Source: Betaproteobacteria bacterium
GTDB taxonomy: Bacteria; Pseudomonadota; Gammaproteobacteria; Burkholderiales; Burkholderiaceae_C
DNA length: 5,092 nt
Assembly: GCA_005882155.1 (NCBI GenBank)
Contig: VBCQ01000200.1
Coordinates: 1 to 5,092 of the forward strand
Direction of reading: 5' to 3'
Each line of letters starts with the position of its first letter. Positions within the stretch are counted from its first letter, which is position 1. The notes beneath the pieces were generated by a model that saw nothing but the letters and a program-made list of their open reading frames with translations, ran no database searches and was not told where the DNA came from. Below, piece after piece: positions 1 to 5,092 of the stretch. Position numbers and translations under genes: made by a program.

Positions 1-291
1 ATCATCGATTGGGGCGATGCGATGGTGACAGACCGGCACTACGAGATCATCCAGCTCTACCGCGACCTGTTCAATTGCGATAAAGGACTGCTGCGAGTAT
101 TCCTCGATGCCAGCGGCTGGCCGGTCAGCAAGAACTTTCCGCGCCAGACATTGGGGCTGGCGCTGCATCGTCAGGCCATCGGTCTGACTCAACACCACTC
201 GATGGATGTCTTCGAACCGATCGCCGCGCAGCTCCCGCTCGACGACATTGCTACGCTTGACGATCTCGCGATCGAACTCTTCGCCGTCTAG
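1..291 (+). CDS. Aminoglycoside phosphotransferase-family (APH-like) kinase, 3' end only
   Basis: This is the C-terminal 96 residues of a protein that begins left of the window; the frame is open from base 1 to the TAG at 289-291. The visible part opens with IIDWGDAMVTDRHYEI. This matches the metal-binding segment of APH/choline-kinase-fold phosphotransferases, where the Asp of the IDWGD motif (residue 3 of the fragment) coordinates Mg-ATP and a D-x-x-Y-[DE] element follows. The rest is a helical C-terminal lobe (RQAIGL, DVFEPIAAQLPL) of the kind that shapes the acceptor pocket in this fold. The upstream HGD catalytic loop and the nucleotide lobe are outside the window, so activity cannot be judged. 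The family phosphorylates small molecules such as aminoglycosides, macrolides or other hydroxylated metabolites, and the substrate here cannot be told. The internal ATG at base 22 is not a real start, because the motif begins before it. The next gene follows after 8 bases, so co-transcription is likely. Confidence 0.8.
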   Translation: MIDWGDAMVTDRHYEIIQLYRDLFNCDKGLLRVFLDASGWPVSKNFPRQTLGLALHRQAIGLTQHHSMDVFEPIAAQLPLDDIATLDDLAIELFAV

Positions 292-294
292 GAG
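290..294 (+). promoter_or_regulatory. Shine-Dalgarno AGGAG for the GNAT gene, overlapping the upstream stop codon
   Basis: AGGAG shares its first two bases with the TAG stop of the phosphotransferase gene and lies 5 bases before the ATG at 300. This fixes the acetyltransferase start and suggests that ribosomes finishing the upstream gene help translation of the next one. The coupling is inferred; the motif and its position are read directly. Confidence 0.75.
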
Positions 295-299
295 CACGA

Positions 300-731
300 A
301 TGCCGCTGGTCTGGTCCCACTCCATCGATGATCTCGACTGGAACGAGCTTTCTGCGCTCTATCACGCTGCGCCGCTCGGCAACAAGAACCCGACCGACCT
401 CGCGGTCGCGTTCACGAACAGCATGTTCAAGTGCCTCGTCTATGAAGGCGGAACCTTGGTCGGCGTCGGCAGAGCGCTGGCCGACGGTGTCGACTGCGCG
501 TACATCTGCGACGTCGCCATTCTTCCCAGCCACCAAGGCATCGGCCTCGGCAAGCAGATCGTCGCCAAACTCGTCAGCATGTCGAGCGGGCACAGGAAGA
601 TCATCCTTTACGCGGTGCCCGGCAAGGAGCCGTTCTACAAGAAACTCGGCTTCAAGCGAATGACGACCGCGATGGCGATCTTCGAGAACCAGGCTCAGGC
701 GCTGCAGCGCGGCTACGTCATTGAAACCTGA
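300..731 (+). CDS. GNAT-family N-acetyltransferase
   Basis: This is a 143-residue protein, the normal size for a single-domain GNAT enzyme. These enzymes transfer the acetyl group of acetyl-CoA to an amine and are usually cytoplasmic. Strand beta-4 reads CDVAILP (about residues 70-76). It is followed by the acetyl-CoA pyrophosphate-binding loop of motif A, Q79-G-I-G-L-G84 (Q-x-x-G-x-G). Near the C-terminus, PFYKKLGF (about 111-118) is the typical motif B ending, with Tyr113 in the place often used as general acid. The N-terminal part (about 1-60) is the variable acceptor-binding region and gives no substrate. The start is supported by AGGAG five bases upstream. It lies between an APH-like kinase and a DUF488 gene. 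An APH-like gene next to an acetyltransferase can suggest drug modification, but both families are broad and nothing here proves a resistance role. The fold is secure and the substrate unknown. Confidence 0.9.
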   Translation: MPLVWSHSIDDLDWNELSALYHAAPLGNKNPTDLAVAFTNSMFKCLVYEGGTLVGVGRALADGVDCAYICDVAILPSHQGIGLGKQIVAKLVSMSSGHRKIILYAVPGKEPFYKKLGFKRMTTAMAIFENQAQALQRGYVIET

Positions 732-741
732 CTCTTCGGTC

Positions 742-747
742 AAGGAG
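742..747 (+). promoter_or_regulatory. Shine-Dalgarno AAGGAG for the DUF488 gene
   Basis: AAGGAG lies 5 bases before the ATG at 753, inside the 21-base gap after the acetyltransferase stop. It is the strongest ribosome binding site in the left operon and selects this start. The gap has no room for a separate promoter. Confidence 0.75.
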
Positions 748-752
748 CAGCC

Positions 753-1139
753 ATGGTCGTTCGTGTGGTCAGGCTCGGCAGTGCAAGGCGCGAAGGCGAA
801 GGCACCCGCATCGGCACGGTGCGCCGACCGCCGCGCGGCGTGCCGAAAACCGAGTTCGCTTCGCAGAACTGGTACGACGTGTGGTTTCCCAACCTCGCGC
901 CGAGCGCGGAAACGATGAAGCTCGGGCAAGAGGCGACGACGCCTGCGCAGTGGGCTGCGTTCATCAAAAAGTACCGCAGCGAAATGGCCGCACCGGACAA
1001 CGCCCATGCGATCGATCTGCTCGCGGTCTTGTCCCATCAAACCGACTTCTCCGTCGGTTGCTACTGCGAGAACGAGTCGCGCTGTCATCGCTCGGCGCTG
1101 CGGGCACTTCTCGCCGAACACGGCGCCGCGGTCGAATAG
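753..1139 (+). CDS. DUF488-family protein with Cys/His cluster
   Basis: A 128-residue protein of the DUF488 (YeaO-like) family, whose biochemical role is not established. Three features match it. The N-terminus has IGTVRRPPRGVPK (about residues 20-32). A central block, YDVWFPNLAPS (about 41-51), corresponds to the family's W-x-x-x-L-A-P-S segment. The C-terminal block is S-V-G-C-Y-C-E-N-E-S-R-C-H-R-S (about 100-114), the region where members carry a conserved acidic/Cys/His cluster before a final helix. Here Cys103, Cys105, Cys111 and His112 are clustered and could bind a metal or act in redox chemistry; that is an inference from spacing only. There is no signal peptide or membrane segment, so it is probably cytoplasmic. 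The start at 753 is fixed by a strong AAGGAG. It sits between the acetyltransferase and the racemase-like gene in the same reading frame as both, separated from the latter by a stop and six codons. Confidence 0.85.
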   Translation: MVVRVVRLGSARREGEGTRIGTVRRPPRGVPKTEFASQNWYDVWFPNLAPSAETMKLGQEATTPAQWAAFIKKYRSEMAAPDNAHAIDLLAVLSHQTDFSVGCYCENESRCHRSALRALLAEHGAAVE

Positions 1140-1157
1140 CGGCGCGCGGCAGTTCAA

Positions 1158-1859
1158 ATGACGCAGCACATCGGCATCGTCGGCTGCTCCGCTGAAGGCG
1201 CGGCGCTCTGCTATCGAACCGTCTGCGTCGAAGGCGCGCAGCTGCTCGGCGCGCATGCGCATCCCGAGGTGTCGATGCACACGCAATCGCTCGCCGACTA
1301 CATCGCATGCATAGCCCGCGGCGATTGGCAAAGCGTCGCCGAGCTGATGCTCGCCTCGGCGAACAAGCTCGCGGCGATCGGCGCCGACTTCCTCATCAGT
1401 CCTGACAACACGATCCACCAAGCGCTTGCGTTGATCGAGCGAGAGTCGCCGTTGCCGTGGCTGCACATCGCCGACGCCGTCGCCGCTGACGCGGCCAAGC
1501 GCGGGTTTCGCTGCCTCGGCCTGCTGGGAACACGCTGGCTCGTCGACAGCGAGGTCTACCCCGACAAGCTCGCGGCGCGCGGACTGAGCTGCCTGCGCCC
1601 GAGCATTGCAGAGCGCGATGAGATCCATCGCATCATCATGGACGAGCTGGTCTGCAGCGTGTTCGATCCCGAGTCGGTGGCGTATCACCGGCAAGTCATC
1701 CAGCGGATGAAGGACCAAGGCTGCGACGCCGTCGTCCTCGGTTGCACCGAGATTCCGTTGATCATCGACGACGCGAATTCACCGCTGCCGACACTCGACT
1801 CGACGCGCCTGCTTGCGCGCGCAGCGCTGCAACGGGCGCTCGCGGATCCTTCACGTTGA
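1158..1859 (+). CDS. Aspartate/glutamate racemase-family protein (N-terminal catalytic Cys replaced)
   Basis: A 233-residue, probably cytoplasmic protein, normal length for the Asp/Glu/hydantoin racemase superfamily. Classical members use two cysteines, one per pseudo-symmetric lobe, to invert the alpha carbon of an amino acid. The N-terminus IGIVGCSAEGAALCYR (residues 5-20) matches the family's first strand and loop. GLLGTR (about 121-126) opens the second lobe, and VVLGCTEIPLI (192-202) carries the C-terminal catalytic Cys196. The first-lobe motif, normally C-N-T-x-H, reads S81-P-D83-N-T-I-H87, so Asp83 aligns with the usual cysteine. My recollection is that relatives with a PDNT motif form a subgroup, so this may be a lineage trait rather than a decay mutation. 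The exact reaction (racemase, isomerase or decarboxylase-like) is open. No clear Shine-Dalgarno precedes the ATG, and no start lies between it and the in-frame stop of the previous gene, so reinitiation from that gene is likely. Its 3' end overlaps the convergent kinase gene by 9 bases. Confidence 0.85.
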   Translation: MTQHIGIVGCSAEGAALCYRTVCVEGAQLLGAHAHPEVSMHTQSLADYIACIARGDWQSVAELMLASANKLAAIGADFLISPDNTIHQALALIERESPLPWLHIADAVAADAAKRGFRCLGLLGTRWLVDSEVYPDKLAARGLSCLRPSIAERDEIHRIIMDELVCSVFDPESVAYHRQVIQRMKDQGCDAVVLGCTEIPLIIDDANSPLPTLDSTRLLARAALQRALADPSR

Positions 1860-2054
1860 GCCGCTCCTGACGCGCGACACCAGGTCGAGAATCGCCCGCG
1901 ATTGATAGCCATCGGCGAGCCGGCACAGCTTGTCGGCGAACGGCCGGTATTGCTCGCCGAGCGCAACGAGGCGCACTGCGCGGTCGCGGATGTCGCGCAT
2001 GTTGCCGACCTTGGCGAGCCGGTACAGCACATCCATCTCTTCAACCGGCGGGGC
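1851..2054 (-). other. C-terminal helical tail of the ABC-kinase fusion (residues about 665-731)
   Basis: After the receiver domain and an Ala/Pro-rich linker (residues about 642-668) comes a helical segment: MDVLYRLAKVGNMRDIRDRA, then a QYRPFADKLCRLADGY stretch and ILDLV. I recognise this style from the ends of other hybrid histidine kinases, where it follows the REC domain, but I know no firm domain name for it. It lacks the H-x-x-K-G-x-x-x histidine pattern of an Hpt domain and contains no histidine at all, so it cannot be the next phosphorelay step. It may be a docking or regulatory helical bundle; the role is inferred. Confidence 0.6.
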
Positions 2055-4046
2055 CAGCAACGGCGCCGGCGCAGTCGGCACTTCGCGCCGCGGCTCACGC
2101 GGCTGGGCGCTCGCCTCCGCGACCCACTGCAATTGCAGCAGCGAACCGATCTCGGCGATCAATTGGCCGAACGCAATCGGCTTCGCGAGAAACGCGTTCG
2201 CGCCAGCCGCCAGTGCCTCGTGCTTGTCAGCCTCCGATGCGCTGGCCGACACGATGATGATCGGCAGCGCGCGCCACGCCGCCTTGTCGCGCAAGCGGCG
2301 AGTCGCCTCGAGCCCGTTCATCACCGGCATCACGCTGTCCATCAGCACCAGGTCGGGCGCATGGGCCTCGACTTGCTCGACCGCGTCGCGGCCGTGGCTC
2401 GCCTGGACCGTGTCGAAGCCGAGCTGGCCGAGAATGCCGACGGCCACCGCACGGTTGGGTTGCAAGTCGTCGACAACCAGCACCTTCTTGCGCGGCCCGA
2501 CGTAGCCGGTGATCGCTTCTTCTTCCGCCTTCGCCGGCAACGCGCCCGGCGGTGCCGGTGTGACCGCGAGATCGAACCAGAACACGCTGCCCGCACCGAG
2601 CCGGCTGTCGACCTCGAGTTCGCTGCCCATCAAGCGAACCAGCTGTCGCGATATCGCGAGGCCGAGGCCGGTGCCGCCGAGCTCGTGCAATGAATTGCCG
2701 GCCTGCTCGAACGGCAAGAAAATTCGTTCCAGCTCGCCGGCGGCAATGCCGATGCCGCTGTCTTCCACCGTGAAGCGCATCCGAACCGGGCCGTCGATCT
2801 GTGGCACCGCGTGTGCGCGCAAGCTCACGTGGCCGCGCTCGGTGAATTTGACGGCGTTGCCCACCAGGTTCAGCAAGACCTGCCGCAGCCGCTTCTCGTC
2901 GACGAGTACGGTCAGCGGCAAGTCGCGAGCCCAGTCGCAAATGAACTGCAGGCCCTTCTGCTCGGCGCGCAGCCGAACGATCTCGCCGATGGCATGCAGG
3001 AACGCCGGCAGGTTGACTGGGTTGGCCGCGATCTCGATCCGACCGGCTTCGATGCGCGCCAGGTCGAGAATGTCATTGATCAGCGTCAGCAGCAGCTCGC
3101 CGCTCGTCTGAATGGTGTCCAGGCCACGCCTCTGGTCGTTGGCGAGATTGCGGTCGCGCTTCAAGATTTGCGCGTAGCCGAGGATGGCGTTCAGCGGGGT
3201 GCGCAATTCGTGGCTCATGTTGGCGAGGAATTCGCTCTTGGCCCGGCTCGCCGATTCGGCCCGCTCCTTGGCGACCTTCAATTCGATGGTGCGCTGCTCG
3301 ATGAGCTGCTCCAGCTGCAAGCCGCTGATCATCGCGACGATCTCCTCGCTCGTCGTTTCCTTGATGTCGCGCACGCACACCTGCACGCCGCGGCGCAGCA
3401 CGCAGACGCGGTCGGCGATGCGAAACACCTGCTCGAGGTTGTGGCTCACGACGATGATCGCCACATTGCGGTCGCGCAGCCGGCGCATCGCCTGCTCGAC
3501 CTTGGCGGTCTCGGTCACGCCGAGCGCCGCAGTCGGCTCGTCCATCAGCACGAGGCGCGAAGCCCAGTGCGTTGCGCGCGCGATCGCGACCGCTTGACGC
3601 TGCCCGCCGGACAGCAAGCGAATCGGCAATCGAGCCGACGGAATGTGAACGTCGAGTTCTTTGACGAAGTCCTCGGTCTGTTCGACCATGCCGCGCTTGT
3701 CGAGCCAGCGCAACGGACCGGTCACGAGCTCGCGACCGAGGAACATGTTCATGAACACCGGCTGACAATCCGCGAGCGCGAGATCCTGGTAGACCACCTC
3801 GATGCCGAGGCGCCGCGCGTCGCTCGCATCGGCGAGCACAGCGTTGCGTCCATCGATCGCGATGTGGCCGGCCGTCGGGCGATGCACGCCCGAGACTATT
3901 TTCACGAGCGTCGTCTTGCCGGCGCCGTTGTCGCCGACCAGCGCGACGATTTCGCCCGGATAGACCTCGAGGCTGAAGTCGTGGATCGCGACGTTGCCGC
4001 CGAATTCCTTGCGCAGGTTCGTGAGGCTGAGCACGGGGCCATGCAT
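1851..4046 (-). CDS. Sugar ABC transporter ATPase fused to hybrid histidine kinase (ABC-HisKA-HATPase-REC)
   Basis: A 731-residue two-part protein. Residues about 5-241 are a complete single-domain carbohydrate-import ATPase closest in style to FrcA. They contain A-loop Phe15, Walker A G38-DNGAGK-T45, Q-loop Gln87 (VVYQDLAL), NMFLGRE, signature LSGGQ 145-149, Walker B LVLMDE 165-170, PTAALGV and switch His202. It then passes straight into a charged coiled-coil helix (about 243-272) and a hybrid kinase. HisKA has FLANMSHELRTPLN with phospho-acceptor His279 and a phosphatase-type E-x-x-T. HATPase_c has the N-box (Asn393, Asn397), G1 D429-x-G-x-G433, F-box and G2 GGTGLGLAI 457-465. A receiver (about 520-636) has acidic D526/D527, phospho-acceptor Asp570 (LVLMD-SVMP), Ser600 and Lys622. 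A Pro/Ala-rich linker leads to a helical tail. No membrane segment or separate sensor domain is seen, so it should sit in the cytoplasm docked on the permease encoded 2 bases upstream. Both enzymatic halves look intact. The frame is continuous across the junction, which argues against a chimeric read. Confidence 0.93.
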   Translation of the reverse strand: MHGPVLSLTNLRKEFGGNVAIHDFSLEVYPGEIVALVGDNGAGKTTLVKIVSGVHRPTAGHIAIDGRNAVLADASDARRLGIEVVYQDLALADCQPVFMNMFLGRELVTGPLRWLDKRGMVEQTEDFVKELDVHIPSARLPIRLLSGGQRQAVAIARATHWASRLVLMDEPTAALGVTETAKVEQAMRRLRDRNVAIIVVSHNLEQVFRIADRVCVLRRGVQVCVRDIKETTSEEIVAMISGLQLEQLIEQRTIELKVAKERAESASRAKSEFLANMSHELRTPLNAILGYAQILKRDRNLANDQRRGLDTIQTSGELLLTLINDILDLARIEAGRIEIAANPVNLPAFLHAIGEIVRLRAEQKGLQFICDWARDLPLTVLVDEKRLRQVLLNLVGNAVKFTERGHVSLRAHAVPQIDGPVRMRFTVEDSGIGIAAGELERIFLPFEQAGNSLHELGGTGLGLAISRQLVRLMGSELEVDSRLGAGSVFWFDLAVTPAPPGALPAKAEEEAITGYVGPRKKVLVVDDLQPNRAVAVGILGQLGFDTVQASHGRDAVEQVEAHAPDLVLMDSVMPVMNGLEATRRLRDKAAWRALPIIIVSASASEADKHEALAAGANAFLAKPIAFGQLIAEIGSLLQLQWVAEASAQPREPRREVPTAPAPLLAPPVEEMDVLYRLAKVGNMRDIRDRAVRLVALGEQYRPFADKLCRLADGYQSRAILDLVSRVRSGST

Positions 4047-4048
4047 GG

Positions 4049-5017
4049 TCAGGCCTTCTGATCATCACGCAGCGTGAGCGCGACGGCGACGAGGATGATG
4101 GCGCCGCGAACGATCATTTGCTCGGCGACCGTCAGTCCCATCAGGATCAAGCCGTTGTTGAGCATGCCCATGATCAGCGAGCCGACCACCGCGCCGACGA
4201 CCGAGCCGGTGCCGCCGTTGAGCCGGGTGCCGCCGATGATCACCGCAGCGATGACGGTCATCAGGTCCGATTCGCCGAGCGTGTAGCGCGCGCCTTGCAG
4301 CCGGCCGCAGTAGAGGATGCCGGCGAGCGCCGCAGACCCGCCGCTCAGCATCATGACGATCACGCGATCGCGCTCGACACGGATGCCGCACACGCGCGCC
4401 GCCGCAGCGTTGTCGCCGATCGCGAGCACATGCGCCCCGAACCGCGTCTGCCGAAACACGACATGTCCGATGCCCAGAGCGACCAGCGACCAGACGACAA
4501 GGCCAGGCACGGGGCCGAGCGAGCCCGAGCCGAAGAAGGCGATGAAGCGCTCGTCGGTCACGGGCACCGACTGCAGATTGGTGACGAGGCGGCCGACGCC
4601 CGCCAGCAGCCCCAAGGTGGCGAGCGTGACGAGGAACGATGGCAGCCGCCAGCGCGTGATCAGCACGCCGTTGAAGAGGCCGACGAACGCGCCGACCGCG
4701 AGCGCCGCCAGCACGGCCACGACCGGGCTGTGATCGCGCAACACCACGGCGCAGACGAGAGCAGACAGCGCGACGACGGAGCCGATCGACAAGTCGATCT
4801 CGCGTGCCGTCAGCACGAACACCGTGCCCACCGCCATCACGGTGATCGGCGTGGTCTGCAAGACGATATTGAGCAGGTTGGCGACGGTGAGGAAGCCATC
4901 GTCGCGCAGCACGACGGCGAACACCGCGAGGATCAGCAAGAAGCCCAGATAGACGACGTAGCCGCCCGGCTCGGCAGCGGCCAGCGACTGGCGCATCGAC
5001 GTGATGGCCGCAGTCAT
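4049..5017 (-). CDS. Carbohydrate ABC transporter permease (RbsC/FrcC-like, BPD_transp_2 family)
   Basis: A 322-residue inner-membrane permease, matching the usual RbsC length of about 320. It forms the translocation path of an importer for a sugar or sugar-like compound. There are about eight to ten hydrophobic segments (from residue 19 to 316). Family hallmarks are TAREIDLSIGSVVALS (70-85, normally TGGIDLSVGS), PSFLVTLATLGLLAG (126-140), the cytoplasmic ATPase-contact loop AIGDNAAAARVCGI (199-212), and the C-terminal block IIGGTRLNGGTGSVVGAVVG (260-279) with MLNNGL after it. I chose the ATG at 5017 because it overlaps the preceding stop as ATGA (5014-5017) and gives a normal N-terminus. An in-frame GTG at 5074 would add 19 mostly Arg/Ala residues that overlap the upstream gene. 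The ATPase-kinase gene follows after 2 bases, so the two are translated together and very probably assemble. The transported substrate cannot be told from the permease. Confidence 0.92.
   Translation of the reverse strand: MTAAITSMRQSLAAAEPGGYVVYLGFLLILAVFAVVLRDDGFLTVANLLNIVLQTTPITVMAVGTVFVLTAREIDLSIGSVVALSALVCAVVLRDHSPVVAVLAALAVGAFVGLFNGVLITRWRLPSFLVTLATLGLLAGVGRLVTNLQSVPVTDERFIAFFGSGSLGPVPGLVVWSLVALGIGHVVFRQTRFGAHVLAIGDNAAAARVCGIRVERDRVIVMMLSGGSAALAGILYCGRLQGARYTLGESDLMTVIAAVIIGGTRLNGGTGSVVGAVVGSLIMGMLNNGLILMGLTVAEQMIVRGAIILVAVALTLRDDQKA
4054..4059 (-). promoter_or_regulatory. Shine-Dalgarno AGAAGG for the ABC-kinase gene
   Basis: On the minus strand AGAAGG lies 7 bases before the ATG at 4046, inside the last codons of the permease gene. 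It supports that start and, with the 2-base gap between stop and start, fits coupled translation of permease and ATPase-kinase. Confidence 0.6.
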
Positions 5018-5092
5018 TTGGCGGCGCCTGCGCTCACCGACTGCGGGGCGTCGCGATGCAGCGCCTCGCGCCACGCCGCGCCGACATTGGCC
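5014..5092 (-). CDS. 3' end of an upstream gene, possibly the periplasmic sugar-binding protein
   Basis: On the minus strand an open frame enters from the right edge and runs 25 codons to a TGA at 5014-5016, ending NVGAAWREALHRD then a Ser/Ala/Gly-rich tail with a final Lys. Its stop overlaps the permease start as ATGA, the usual sign of a shared operon. The gene before the permease in importers of this type is often the periplasmic binding protein, and a helix followed by a small flexible tail would suit its C-terminus. The fragment is too short to identify by itself, so the assignment rests on position. Confidence 0.45.
   Translation of the reverse strand, partial: ANVGAAWREALHRDAPQSVSAGAAK

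Noticed and set aside
1251..1260. Perfect 10-base palindrome GCGCATGCGC as a possible operator
   Set aside because: It encodes part of an Ala-His-Ala-His stretch in the racemase-like gene; short GC palindromes like this are expected by chance here.
288..1718. Long open frame on the minus strand opposite the acetyltransferase, DUF488 and racemase-like genes
   Set aside because: Its translation is Arg/Ala/Asp/Val-rich with no family motif, and it lies entirely opposite well-recognised genes. Such antisense frames are common in high-GC DNA.
1890..1903. Inverted repeat AATCG-CCCG-CGATT just after the convergent stops, as a possible terminator
   Set aside because: The stem is only 5 bp with no T run on either strand, and it lies inside the kinase coding sequence.
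2811..4061. 416-codon open frame on the plus strand opposite the ABC-kinase gene
   Set aside because: It has low-complexity, Gln/His/Arg/Asp-rich composition typical of an antisense shadow, with no motif. The minus-strand frame carries complete ABC and kinase motifs.
5015..5074. GTG start at 5074 for the permease, adding 19 residues
   Set aside because: The extension is basic and overlaps the upstream gene by about 60 bases. The ATG at 5017 with an ATGA overlap gives the normal family length.

Overview
The window is a high-GC (roughly two-thirds G+C by eye), densely coded stretch of bacterial chromosome. The protein styles suggest a proteobacterium, most likely a betaproteobacterium of the Burkholderiales type. 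This is inferred from family resemblance only, because no marker gene is present. There is no RNA gene, CRISPR array, insertion sequence or intergenic gap longer than about 21 bases, so nearly every base is coding.

Left half (1-1859, + strand): a tight four-gene run. It starts with the 3' end of an aminoglycoside-phosphotransferase-fold kinase, followed by a GNAT N-acetyltransferase, a DUF488 protein with a Cys/His cluster, and an aspartate/glutamate racemase-family protein. Gaps are 8, 21 and 18 bases, so one transcript from a promoter left of the window is likely. The racemase-like protein keeps the C-terminal catalytic cysteine but has Asp where the N-terminal one normally sits.

Right half (5092-1851, - strand): a carbohydrate-type ABC importer operon. 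It holds the last 25 codons of an upstream gene (plausibly the periplasmic binding protein), an RbsC/FrcC-type permease whose start overlaps that gene's stop as ATGA, and, two bases after the permease stop, a 731-residue protein. That protein is an intact FrcA-like sugar ABC ATPase fused in frame to a hybrid histidine kinase (coiled coil, HisKA, HATPase_c, REC and an unnamed C-terminal tail).

The fusion is the standout of the window: the transporter's ATPase occupies the place normally held by a kinase sensor domain. My working hypothesis is a transporter-coupled sensor. A dimer of the single-domain ATPases would bring two kinase chains together, so the state of the importer could set kinase activity and sugar flux could be read directly as a phosphorylation signal. 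All catalytic motifs are present in both halves. No Hpt domain, separate response regulator or output domain lies in the window, so the downstream partner is unknown. The two operons converge and their last coding bases overlap by 9 bp.
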